A DNA stretch of 64,000 nt from Tsukamurella asaccharolytica (GCF_007858435.1 NZ_VIGW01000002.1:1-64000); one strand, 5' to 3'; positions 1-7,194 are shown, counted from the stretch's first letter. Notes: generated by a model from the letters alone, not told the origin. Program-made: numbers and translations.

Positions 1-1116
1 CCGCTGCACCGGGCCGCGCGCAGCACCGTCGCCCCGCAGGACCGCGCGGCCGTGCTCGACGCGCTCGCCCTCGCCCCGCCCGGCGCCGCCCCCGCGGCGC
101 CCGATCTGCACGCCGCCGTCCGGTTCGCGCATCCGTCCTGGTACCGGCGGCTCACGTTGGACGCGATCGCGGGCATCGTCGAGCAGGCGCAGATCGTCGG
201 CCTGGTCGCGGGTGGGGCGCTGACCTCGGCCGGCCGGGCCGCGCGCACCACCGATCCCGCGCAGGCGATGGCGGCGGCGCTGCCGAGACCCGTCGAGGAG
301 TTCCTCCTCCAGGCCGACCTGACGCTGACCATCCCCGGCCCCACGACGCACGACTTCGCCGCGGCGGTCGCGCTGGTCGCGGATCTCGAGTCGGCCGGCG
401 GCGCCGCGGTGTACCGCGTGACGGATGCCTCGGTGCGCCGCGCGCTGGACGCCGGCCGCACGTCCGCGGAGGTGCACGCCTTCTTCGTGGCGCACTCGGT
501 GACGCCGGTGCCGCAGGGACTGACGTACCTGGTCGACGACGTCGCGCGGCGGCACGGCGCGCTGCGCGCGGGCGTCGCCGGCTCGTTCCTGCGCTCCGAC
601 GACCCGGCGCTCATCGCCGCGGTCCTCTCCTCCCCCGCCGCCGAGGCGCTCGCGCTGCGGGCCGTCGCCCCGACGGTGCTCATCGCCCAGGTACCCCTGT
701 CGGAGCTGGTCGCGGGGCTCGCCGCCGCCGGCTTCACGGCCGCCGCCGAGGACTCGCGGGGGGTCGTCGTCGATCTGCGGCCCCCCGCCATCCGCCTGCC
801 GTCGCCGCGGCCGCGTCCCCCGGCCGCGCAGCCGACGCTCGAGCAGCTCGCCGACGCGGCGGTGCAGATCCGGCGGCAGGACGCCCCGTCGGACGACGGT
901 CCCCGCACGTCCGGCCCGGAGCTGATGGCGCTGCTGCAGTCCGCCGCGGGCGAGGGCCGCCCGGTACGGCTGGGCTACGTGGACGCGAACGGGGTGTTCA
1001 CGCGGCACGTCGTGGTGCCCGAGTCGGTGCGGCACGGGCAGCTCGCCGCGCTCGACGGTGACGCGACCCGCCGGTTCGCCCTGCACCGTGTGACCACCGC
1101 GGAGCCGGTGGAGTAG
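1..1116 (+). CDS. Helicase-associated (XPB/Ssl2-like) domain protein, 5' end outside window
   Basis: The reading frame is open from base 1 to the TAG at 1114-1116, so this is the C-terminal part (about 371 residues) of a longer protein. It is Ala/Pro/Arg-rich and has the look of the mycobacterial helicase-C-terminal-domain protein encoded beside the XPB helicase (Rv0862c next to Rv0861c in M. tuberculosis). The last ~70 residues resemble a WYL-like fold (GRPVRLGYVDANG, then HVVVPESVRHG). The XPB gene lies downstream on the same strand, but the sigma-factor pair and an inserted element now separate them. The function is unknown; a role beside XPB in DNA repair is inferred from context only. 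Confidence 0.75.
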   Translation, partial: PLHRAARSTVAPQDRAAVLDALALAPPGAAPAAPDLHAAVRFAHPSWYRRLTLDAIAGIVEQAQIVGLVAGGALTSAGRAARTTDPAQAMAAALPRPVEEFLLQADLTLTIPGPTTHDFAAAVALVADLESAGGAAVYRVTDASVRRALDAGRTSAEVHAFFVAHSVTPVPQGLTYLVDDVARRHGALRAGVAGSFLRSDDPALIAAVLSSPAAEALALRAVAPTVLIAQVPLSELVAGLAAAGFTAAAEDSRGVVVDLRPPAIRLPSPRPRPPAAQPTLEQLADAAVQIRRQDAPSDDGPRTSGPELMALLQSAAGEGRPVRLGYVDANGVFTRHVVVPESVRHGQLAALDGDATRRFALHRVTTAEPVE

Positions 1117-1117
1117 C

Positions 1118-2335
1118 TCAGACCAGCTCGCCGCGCTTGCGGGTGAGGTAGGCGCGCTCAGCGGTGTTGCCGGTGGCGGCGATCGCCGCGTCGTAGGCGT
1201 CCTTCGCCTCCGCGGTGCGCCCGAGCTTGCGCAGCAGGTACGCGCGGGTGGCGTGCCAGGGGTGATAGCCGTCGAGCGGCAGCGGGTCGACCAACGCCAG
1301 AGCCACCTCCGGCCCATCGAGCTCGGCGACGGCGATCGCCCGGTTGAGTCGCACGACCGGGGATCCGTCGATGACGAGCAACTGGTCGTACAGCGCGACC
1401 ACCTGCGCGTAGTCGACGGCGTCGGCGCTCGGCGCGTCGGTGTGGACGGCGCCGATCGCGGCGAGGATCTGGTACCGCCCCGGCCTGTTCCGCACCAGGC
1501 ATTCGCGGACCAGGTCGTGGCCCTCGGCGATGGCGGCGCGGTCCCAGCCGGCGCGGTCCTGTTCGTCGAGCGGGACGAGCTGGCCGCCGCGCACGCGCGC
1601 CTCGCGACGGGCCTCGGTGAGCAGCATGAGCGCGAGCAGGCCGGTGACCTCGGGGTCGTCGGGCAGCAGTCCCCGCACGAGCCGTGCCAACCGGATCGCT
1701 TCGCCCGTCAGCTCGGCGCGGATCGGCGCGCCGTCGCCGCTGGCCAGGTAGCCCTCGTTGAAGACGAGGTAGAGCACCGTCAGCACTCCGTCGATCCGGT
1801 CGGGCAGGTCGGCGGCCGCCGGCACGCGGTACGGGATGCGGGCGGCGGCGATCTTCTTCTTGGCGCGGGTGATGCGCTGCCCCATCGTGGTCTCGGCGAC
1901 GAGGAAGGCGCTCGCGATCTCGGGCACCGTCAGGCCGCCGAGCAGGCGCAGCGTGAGGGCGACCCGCGCCTCGGGCGCGAGCGCCGGGTGGCAGCAGGTG
2001 AAGATCAGCCGCAGCCGGTCGTCCTCGACCGCGCCGGTCGGCTCGGGGCCGGAGTCGTCGTGGATCATCTCGGCCGCCCTGTGCTTGTTCTCGCGCTGGT
2101 TCTCGCGCCGGATCCGGTCGATCGCGCGATGGCCCGCGGTGGTGGTGAGCCAGGCGCCGGGGTTCGGCGGGACGCCGGAGGTGGGCCACTTCTCTGCGGC
2201 GGCGAGGATCGCCTCGCCCGCCGCCTCCTCGGCGATCGTGATGTCGCCGAAGCGGCGGACGAGCGAGGCGATGACCCGGCCGTACTCCTCGCGGAAGACC
2301 CGGTCGAGCGCGGCGCCGGCGCCGGAATCGGTCAT
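1118..2335 (-). CDS. ECF-family RNA polymerase sigma factor (ECF42-like, DUF6596)
   Basis: This 405-residue protein has sigma-70 region 2 near residues 10-80 (FREEYGRVIASLVRRFGD, then AIDRIRRENQRENK) and region 4 near 105-165 (LTLRLLGGLTVPEIASAFLV). A long helical C-terminal extension (about 180-405) with TPR-like character follows, as is typical of ECF42 factors. ECF42 genes usually sit next to a YCII/DGPF gene, and here that gene lies directly upstream: its TGA overlaps this ATG by 4 bp (2332-2335), which implies translational coupling. No anti-sigma factor is visible. In this family the C-terminal extension is thought to control activity; the stimulus is unknown. Confidence 0.9.
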   Translation of the reverse strand: MTDSGAGAALDRVFREEYGRVIASLVRRFGDITIAEEAAGEAILAAAEKWPTSGVPPNPGAWLTTTAGHRAIDRIRRENQRENKHRAAEMIHDDSGPEPTGAVEDDRLRLIFTCCHPALAPEARVALTLRLLGGLTVPEIASAFLVAETTMGQRITRAKKKIAAARIPYRVPAAADLPDRIDGVLTVLYLVFNEGYLASGDGAPIRAELTGEAIRLARLVRGLLPDDPEVTGLLALMLLTEARREARVRGGQLVPLDEQDRAGWDRAAIAEGHDLVRECLVRNRPGRYQILAAIGAVHTDAPSADAVDYAQVVALYDQLLVIDGSPVVRLNRAIAVAELDGPEVALALVDPLPLDGYHPWHATRAYLLRKLGRTAEAKDAYDAAIAATGNTAERAYLTRKRGELV

Positions 2336-2694
2336 GCCAGCCCGTCGAAGGCCCGGACCTCGACGGTGCCGCCGCAGGCCTTCGAGCCCTCGGCCGCGAG
2401 CCGCAGCGCGACGTCGAGGTCGGGGGCGTCGATCACCCAGAAGCCGCCGATGAGCTCCTTCGACTCGAGATACGGGCCGTCGGTGATGATCGGCTTGTCG
2501 CCGCGGCCGTCGACGACGGTGGCCGTGGTCGCCTCGGCGAGTCCGCCCGCGAACACCCAGTAGCCGTCGGCCTTGAGCTGCTGGTTGAAGGCGTCGGTGC
2601 GTGCGAAGGCCTCCTCCATCGCCTCCTTGGTGCCGTAGTCGCCGAAGTCGCCGCGCTCGACGGGTCCGTGCACGGAGAGCAGGTAGTGCGTCAT
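2332..2694 (-). CDS. YCII-related (DGPF) domain protein, partner of the ECF sigma factor
   Basis: This 120-residue protein starts MTHYLLSVHGPVE and carries the DGP(F/Y) signature as ITDGPYLESKE near residue 75, followed by GGFWVIDAPDLDVALRLA. It is the usual partner of ECF42 sigma factors and is read first in a two-gene operon, with a 4-bp ATGA overlap to the sigma gene. Small YCII/DGPF proteins adopt a dimeric ferredoxin-like fold; their biochemical role is not established. I chose the ATG at 2694 because it begins the conserved domain directly. The divergent neighbour starts at 2887, leaving 192 bp for promoters in which I could not pick a convincing box. Confidence 0.9.
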   Translation of the reverse strand: MTHYLLSVHGPVERGDFGDYGTKEAMEEAFARTDAFNQQLKADGYWVFAGGLAEATTATVVDGRGDKPIITDGPYLESKELIGGFWVIDAPDLDVALRLAAEGSKACGGTVEVRAFDGLA

Positions 2695-2886
2695 GATCGT
2701 GTTCCTCTCGGTCGTCGGGCCGCCCCGGTGGGCGCCCTTCACCCTCACTACGAACGCAGGCGTACCGATACGACACCACCCCGGGAGATTCTTCGCAGCG
2801 CCGATGTCGAAATCCGTCGGCCCCGTTCGTGGAAGGGGTAGGACCCGCCCATCCCGGGCGCCGTCACCACCGCTGAGGAGCACGCC

Positions 2887-3312
2887 ATGAGCACCATCGC
2901 CCCCACCACCGCCCCCGCCCGCACCGACCGCCTGCCCGTGTGGAAGCACGGCGTCGGCGCCGCGGTCGGCGCCTCGGTCGCCACCACCGCGATCGCCGCC
3001 GTCGCGTCCGCCGCCGGCGTCAGCTTCGCCGGGCCCGACGGTTCCTCCATCCCCCTGCTCGGGTTCGCCCAGCTCACTTTTGTCTTCTCGCTGATCGCCG
3101 TGGGCATCGCCGCCGTGCTGGCGAGGCGCGCACGGCGCCCGCGCTCCACCTTCGTGCGCACCTGCGTAGTGCTGCTGGTGCTGTCGCTCGTGCCGGATCT
3201 GACCTTCGGGTTCGACGCGGCCTCCGCCGCGGTGCTGATCCTGACGCACCTCGTCGCGGCGGCGATCGTGGTGCCGGTGCTCGCCCGTCGCCTCACGCGG
3301 CACAATGGATAG
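2887..3312 (+). CDS. DUF6069-like small integral membrane protein
   Basis: This 141-residue protein has about four membrane helices (residues ~20-45, 58-78, 95-115 and 118-135). A GAGGAG ribosome site at 2876-2881 precedes the ATG. It resembles the actinobacterial DUF6069 family, whose function is unknown. Its TAG stop (3310-3312) is immediately followed by ATGACCGAC, the first codons of the XPB helicase. Before the element inserted, the helicase gene would therefore have started on the next base and been translationally coupled to this gene. The stop codon is also the first full codon of the 40-bp attachment repeat. Confidence 0.7.
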   Translation: MSTIAPTTAPARTDRLPVWKHGVGAAVGASVATTAIAAVASAAGVSFAGPDGSSIPLLGFAQLTFVFSLIAVGIAAVLARRARRPRSTFVRTCVVLLVLSLVPDLTFGFDAASAAVLILTHLVAAAIVVPVLARRLTRHNG

Positions 3313-3349
3313 ATGACCGACGGACCCCTCATCGTCCAGTCCGACAAGA
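3310..3349. repeat. attL: left copy of a 40-bp perfect direct repeat
   Basis: Bases 3310-3349 are identical to 7155-7194. They comprise the TAG stop of the upstream gene plus the first 37 bases of the XPB helicase gene. This copy leaves a dead 13-codon reading frame (MTDGPLIVQSDKR, stop at 3352-3354). The pair marks the ends of a site-specifically integrated element, because the right copy restores the helicase gene exactly. Confidence 0.92.
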
Positions 3350-3359
3350 GATAGGGCCG

Positions 3360-3416
3360 AAAACACGTCTACCAGCCATTTCTCCAGCGGAATGGTTCTG
3401 ACTGTCCTCGTGTTTT
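3360..3416. repeat. Inverted repeat AAAACACG / CGTGTTTT beside attL
   Basis: Eight-base arms at 3360-3367 and 3409-3416 are separated by 41 bases, just inside the left attachment repeat. It could be a binding site for an excision or recombination factor; no function is shown. Confidence 0.4.
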
Positions 3417-3435
3417 GTGAGGAGACGCTCCGTGT

Positions 3436-3454
3436 TGCGGGATTCTTGCGGGAT
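3436..3454 (+). promoter_or_regulatory. Left paired TGCGGGAT motif, candidate integrase arm site
   Basis: TGCGGGAT occurs at 3436-3443 and 3447-3454 (11-bp phasing), followed by CGG. The same doublet with the same spacing and orientation lies at 7065-7083. The doublets sit 86 and 71 bp from their respective core repeats. Tyrosine integrases with an N-terminal arm-binding domain bind such direct repeats, so I infer arm-type sites. Confidence 0.6.
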
Positions 3455-3542
3455 CGGAAGCCGCCCCGCGACCTGCAAAGATCATCGGCCATGATGCCGT
3501 TTTCGGGGACATGACGACCGCCCCTCCCCACCACCCCCGCGC

Positions 3543-3791
3543 ATGTCCCACCCCACGGGCAGGCTCGTGCACATGGATCAGCGCGCGCTCATCGCCCTCG
3601 CCGTCGCCCACGGCTGGCGGCTGGACACGTGCCGCCGCCACCTGCGGTTGATCCCACCGCCGTGCCGCCACGATCTGCCCGTGCTCGTGCTCGCGCGCAC
3701 GCCCTCGGATTGGCGGGGTACGCGCAACCTCGCCGCGCGCCTACGCCGCGCGGGCGTGCCCGTACCTCATCGGGGCGGTCGCTGCCCGTGA
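3543..3791 (+). CDS. HicA-like small basic protein
   Basis: This frame of up to 82 codons contains AHGWRLDTCRRHLRLIPP followed by ARTPSDWRGTRNLAARLRRAG. This matches the GW-(x)n-H-(x)n-TPSD-R-x(2)-N-x(2)-LRRA pattern of small HicA-like (dsRBD-fold) proteins found on actinobacterial mobile elements. The ATG at 3573 (MDQRALIALAVAHGW) may be the true start. The TGA (3789-3791) overlaps the GTG of the next gene by 4 bp. HicA proteins are mRNA-interferase toxins, whose conserved histidine may correspond to the H of RRHLRL here. Toxicity is not demonstrated, and many phage-type members have no known function. Confidence 0.55.
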   Translation: MSHPTGRLVHMDQRALIALAVAHGWRLDTCRRHLRLIPPPCRHDLPVLVLARTPSDWRGTRNLAARLRRAGVPVPHRGGRCP

Positions 3792-4120
3792 CCGAGCGGA
3801 GCGAGGTGCCGCAGGCGACCTCGCCGACCGTCCCCCTCCACCGCGCCCGCGCGGCCCTGTCCGCGCTCATCGCCGCGTGCGAGCGCGAGCCGATCACCCT
3901 GACCCGCAACGGGCACGCGGTCGCCGTGCTCGTGCACCCGAGCGTGGTCGCGGTCGAGGACGAGCCCATGCTCACCCCGTCGGCACGCCCTGGCCGCGCT
4001 CGACGGGGCGTTAACGAGAGCATGGGGGATCGTCCCCGCCCTCGATACGCGCTGGTGGAGAGCCAGCGAAGTAATGGCACTACATCGACATCCGCTGGAG
4101 ATCGTGCAGCGCGTCAATAG
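3788..4120 (+). CDS. Phd/YefM-like antitoxin, probably frameshifted after ~60 codons
   Basis: The GTG at 3788 overlaps the stop of the HicA-like gene. Residues ~13-58 read VPLHRARAALSALIAACERE followed by PITLTRNGHAVAVLVHPSVV, the classical prevent-host-death antitoxin fold that binds DNA and covers a toxin. After about codon 62 this frame turns low-quality (Arg/Pro/Ser-rich). The +1 frame from 3981 instead reads plausibly (RHALAALDGALTRAWGIVPA, then LDTRWWRASEVMALHRHP) to a stop at 4176-4178. A one-base slip in the CCCC run near 3973-3978 would explain this. Phd antitoxins normally pair with Doc, YoeB or PIN toxins rather than HicA-like ones. Confidence 0.55.
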   Translation: MTERSEVPQATSPTVPLHRARAALSALIAACEREPITLTRNGHAVAVLVHPSVVAVEDEPMLTPSARPGRARRGVNESMGDRPRPRYALVESQRSNGTTSTSAGDRAARQ

Positions 4121-4902
4121 CGGTCGATACCTGGGTAATAGCCGAGGAACGAGAGGACAGCGAGGTCAATGGTCGTAGAGGGAGTGTTCACGAAACCACT
4201 CGACCCCACCCGAGGAATATAGTTCAGCACGCCCCCTGCATAGTCCCAGCATTCCTCTGGCCTGTCGAGGTCCACAGCGACTGCACTCAATCCCGCCTCC
4301 CAGACCACCGCCATTTTGCCCGGGTCTGGAACGTACTCCGCCCCTTCAAGAATGCTTTCGAACTTGCCATGTTCAAACTCGTCCGGCGCGAATATCCCCG
4401 TGCGCTCACTCCACGTCCGAATCTCGTCAACAGGCACGATCATGTCCCCATGGCTCTGAATGACAATCTGAAACGCTCCGTGCACCAGACGGTAGAAGTC
4501 CTGTACATCTTGTGGCAACCGCGTCCCGAATCTAGAGGTTTCGATTTCCTTTCGTGAAACATTAGGGAAACCGAAACAAGCAATCCCGCTATCTGCGTCC
4601 GACGTGGAGTCGGGCCCCTGAATCAGATAGAGTAGACCATAATTCGTTTCACGCCCCTCCTTAATCAGGGAAACTGGTGCCACGAGCGCGTGTTCGCGGA
4701 TGACCTCGCGTAGGAATTTGAAGCTGTCGGGAAGCACCTCTTGCCAGCGATCGGCTACCAGAGCCGCGTTCTCACGAGCGTCGCGCGCCTGGCCCCTCCA
4801 CCAAGTTTCAGCGTATGCATCCGAATCGGATAGCTCGATCCGATCTGCAACTCCTCGAACTCCTTCGACATTTACACGTTCGACCAGCTGTGCCGTGTCG
4901 AT
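4114..4902 (-). CDS. Uncharacterised acidic protein, weakly SUKH/SMI1-KNR4-like
   Basis: The coding frame is open to 4902 (262 residues) and has lower GC than its surroundings. The motif LPQDVQDFYRLVHGAFQI is reminiscent of the conserved segment of SUKH (SMI1/KNR4) immunity proteins, but the match is weak. The frame lacks ATG, GTG or TTG until GTG 4737, which has no ribosome site. A strong GAGGAGGG (4914-4907) instead sits four bases before ATC at 4902-4900, just after the stop of the DUF5642-like gene. I therefore extend the gene to that ATC as an inferred non-canonical or mutated start. The function is unknown. Confidence 0.5.
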   Translation of the reverse strand: MDTAQLVERVNVEGVRGVADRIELSDSDAYAETWWRGQARDARENAALVADRWQEVLPDSFKFLREVIREHALVAPVSLIKEGRETNYGLLYLIQGPDSTSDADSGIACFGFPNVSRKEIETSRFGTRLPQDVQDFYRLVHGAFQIVIQSHGDMIVPVDEIRTWSERTGIFAPDEFEHGKFESILEGAEYVPDPGKMAVVWEAGLSAVAVDLDRPEECWDYAGGVLNYIPRVGSSGFVNTPSTTIDLAVLSFLGYYPGIDRY

Positions 4903-4918
4903 AGCGCCCTCCTCGGAT

Positions 4919-5709
4919 CTACGTTGTAGTCACCAGCCTAACCGCTTCGGAGAGTAGCTCCTTCGCGAAGGTGGGATCGATGGGGTTAGCCTGCGGCTTG
5001 TAAGAAGGGTCGGAAGTGGCCAGAACGACGACGGCATGATAGTCGTCGGTCCAAGCTGCAAACGTAAAATTGTCGACTGTCTCCTTAGCCACAGTTCGCG
5101 TAGTGGTACGAGTAGCCACAGTGTCGACTCCTGCCACCTTTGGCGACTCGGCAGGCGAGATGATGCTGTAGCTGCCGTCGCCGTACGCAAGCGACATTCG
5201 TTCGCACGCCTGATCGCGAGGCGTACGCGATGCGTTACTTGAAGGAATCTGCTGAGCGTTAATACTATACCGCACCCCCTCAATCTGAGCATTCACTGTG
5301 CTGATTTTCGCGCCAAGCAGGCGCTGCGAATTGAATTTCTGCTTCCCCTGGCAAGTCGAAGGAGTGACGACTGCCTCATCACTTGCCGCGAGTGCCGTCA
5401 CGTCGGCCTGCCCGAGGGTCTTCTCACTCTTCGCTACATGCGTGCCTACAGGGAACTTCGAGACTATCGACTCGACCTTCTGCGGCGTGAAGGTGGCCGA
5501 CTTCAGCTGGTCATCGTTGTCGCTATTCAGCAACCAGACGACACCCCTGCCCCAGCGACGATCGCAGCTGCCATTCCCGCTGCGACCCAAACTCTAGACT
5601 TTCGCGCCAAAGCAGAACTCGCTTCAATGCCTGACGACCCTAGGTCGTCAGAAGCCGAATGCTCGATGGGTTCGGTTTCGTCGCCGCTCCCAGGGACTTC
5701 GTTGCTCAC
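4919..5709 (-). CDS. DUF5642-like membrane-anchored protein, interrupted by a frameshift
   Basis: Translation from GTG 5709 gives an acidic N-terminus (SNEVPGSGDETEPIEHS), a basic patch and one membrane helix (VWVAAGMAAAIVAGAG). The frame then breaks near 5541-5556, between two CCCC runs. The other frame continues VVWLLNSDNDDQ and then a ~200-residue extracellular domain with paired Cys (PSTCQGKQKF, DQACERM) ending at 4919. TFTPQKVESIVSKFPVG recalls the actinobacterial DUF5642 domain. The GTG overlaps the TGA (5706-5708) of one upstream frame and has GAGGAG in front. Either it is a recent pseudogene or the base run was miscalled. The function is unknown. Confidence 0.6.
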
Positions 5710-5740
5710 GTGTTCATCTCCTCGATCATTGGCTGGTGGG

Positions 5741-6270
5741 TCAAGATGTCGCACCCACCAGAACGCCACCTGCCGCAACAGCACCAGCGCCAGCGGCAGC
5801 CGCCCCCCGCACCTGCGGCACCCGCGCCAGCGGCACCCGCCCCCGCAGCGCCAGCTCCAGCAGCTCCCGCGCCTGCTGCACCTGCGCCGACAGCCGCACA
5901 GATTCCGGCCGTTGCCACTACGCAGGCCGTACCTGCAACCACCAGTGCTCCCACACCAACGCCGACCGCAACCTTCTTCCAGTTGCGACTCCACCATCCA
6001 GCCTTGGCAGGCTCAGGAGCTGCTTGAGTCGTCGGAGCACGCACGTCAGCAGGCTTCTCAGTCTGTGTCGGCTTCGGCGGAGCTACAGGAGGCGTCTCCG
6101 TTGGCGCCTGCGGCACCTCAGTCACGGTGGGCTGCGCGGGGGTGCCTGTCGGATAGTCCTGTGTCGGTTTCGGGTATTGCTGCGGTGCTGTGGTCTCAGG
6201 GACCTGCGGGGCAGTAGTCTGCGGGGCAGTCGCGGTGGTGAGAGTTGGGGTGACGACAGTCGCCGTGAAG
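5741..6270 (-). pseudogene. C-terminal fragment of a Pro/Thr-rich single-pass membrane protein
   Basis: Reading from the deletion point near 6267, the fragment is a Thr/Pro/Gln stalk (TTATAPQTTAPQVPETTAPQ), then WWSRNWKKVAVGVGVGALVV with a membrane helix, then a Gly/Ala repeat (GAAGAGAAGAG). In one frame the tail becomes Arg/Cys-rich and ends at 5706. Shifting frame at the CCCCCC run (5803-5808) gives a far more natural tail (AAAGAGAVAAGGVLVGATS) that stops at 5741. The 5' part is missing: it meets the truncated integrase head-to-head. What was lost (for example an enzymatic domain) cannot be seen. Confidence 0.5.
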
Positions 6271-7157
6271 TCAAGACATCTGCCGTGCGTTCCTGGATCG
6301 CAGCTCTCGTGGATCAGGAGGTGGGCGTGCCCAGCATCGAGAACGCCCACGGCCTACTCCGCATGGTGCTCGATGCAGCAGTGGAGGATGGGCGGCTCCC
6401 CCGCAACCCCGCTGCGGGGATCATGCTGCCGAAGCGCACCCACCCTGATCGCGGCTACCTCTCCCACCAGCAGCTTCGTGAGTTGGCGGAGCACTGCGAG
6501 GATGATGGGCTCGTGGTGTTGACGTTGGGCTACACAGGGCTCCGATGGAGCGAGATGTCCGCGCTCCGCGTCATGGACGTGGACCTGGCGCGGCGACGGA
6601 TCAACGTGAGCCGCGCTGTCGTGGAGGCGAGCAAGCTCGACTGGAAAACACCCAAGAGCCACGAGCGCCGCAGCGTGCCCTTCCCCCAGGCGCTCGCCGA
6701 CCTACTCGCCGACCATGTGAGCGGCAAGGGGCGGGAGGACTTGGTGTTCACCAACACGCGGGGGACCGTGCTGCGGGTCGGCACGTGGCGCAACAGAGTG
6801 TTCCGCCCCGCCCTCGCTCGATGCCGCGCCGACGACGAAACCTTCCCCACCTTCACACCGCACGACCTACGTCACACCGCTGCCTCGCTTGCCATATCAG
6901 CGGGCGCAAACGTCCTCGGCGTCCAGAGGATGCTCGGGCACTCGAAAGCCTCGATGACGCTCGATGTGTACAGCGACCTCTTCGACTCTGACCTCGACGC
7001 CGTAGCAGCGAACCTCGACGCCGCGATCACCGCGCTCGACGCTGACGCTCCCGCCGCCAACTCCTGCGGGATCGCTGCGGGATCGGAGCCTGACTACGAG
7101 CCTTTCACCTGGGACCCTGGACCTTCTACCAGCACAGATACGGACGGAGACAACTAG
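6267..7157 (+). pseudogene. int: Tyrosine-family integrase, N-terminal domain deleted
   Basis: Homology begins at EVKTSAVRSWIAALVDQ, part-way through the core-binding domain, and runs through a complete catalytic domain. Arg is in YTGLRWSEMSALR, Lys in KTPKSHERRS, the HLRH box in FTPHDLRHTAAS, the second His in RMLGHSKASM and the Tyr nucleophile in LDVYSDLF. The arm-binding N-terminus (about 70-100 residues in related actinobacterial integrases) is absent. The upstream frame is only a shadow of the minus-strand gene. The gene ends on the TAG at 7155-7157, which belongs to the attachment repeat. The Ser/Thr/Asp-rich tail encodes the paired TGCGGGAT motif. Confidence 0.85.
7065..7083 (+). promoter_or_regulatory. 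Right paired TGCGGGAT motif, candidate integrase arm site
   Basis: TGCGGGAT occurs at 7065-7072 and 7076-7083 inside the 3' end of the integrase gene, followed by CGGA as in the left doublet. Phasing (11 bp) and orientation match 3436-3454. Confidence 0.6.
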
Positions 7158-7194
7158 ATGACCGACGGACCCCTCATCGTCCAGTCCGACAAGA
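7155..7194. repeat. attR: right copy of the 40-bp direct repeat
   Basis: Identical to 3310-3349. Its first three bases are the integrase stop codon and its remaining 37 bases are codons 1-12 (plus one base) of the XPB helicase, so the target gene keeps its full protein sequence. GGAG at 7145-7148, on the element side, now acts as the likely ribosome site for the helicase. Confidence 0.92.

Larger units (their letters stand above)
3310..7194. mobile_element. Integrative element inserted at the start codon of the XPB helicase gene
   Basis: One repeat plus the insert is 3,845 bp. The element is bounded by the 40-bp direct repeats, has a tyrosine recombinase reading toward the right end, and carries paired TGCGGGAT motifs with identical 11-bp phasing near both ends (3436-3454 and 7065-7083). 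Cargo on the plus strand is a HicA-like/Phd-like pair. On the minus strand it is three genes with clearly lower GC than their surroundings. The integrase and the gene divergent from it have both lost their 5' ends at the same point (about 6267), consistent with one internal deletion, so the element is probably no longer self-mobile. Confidence 0.85.

Noticed and set aside
3629-3787. Extension of the Phd-like frame upstream of GTG 3788
   Set aside because: It overlaps the HicA-like gene in another frame and is low-complexity. GTG 3788 gives a normal antitoxin start and a 4-bp overlap.
5800-5890. Possible minisatellite or CRISPR-like array in the element
   Set aside because: The repeats are short GCTGGAGCTGGC-type units encoding Gly/Ala residues, with no spacers. 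No CRISPR-type repeat-spacer pattern exists in the window.
5736-6266. An N-terminal extension of the integrase frame
   Set aside because: The translation is Ser/Arg/Thr-rich, unlike any integrase, and is antisense to the Thr/Pro-rich membrane protein gene.
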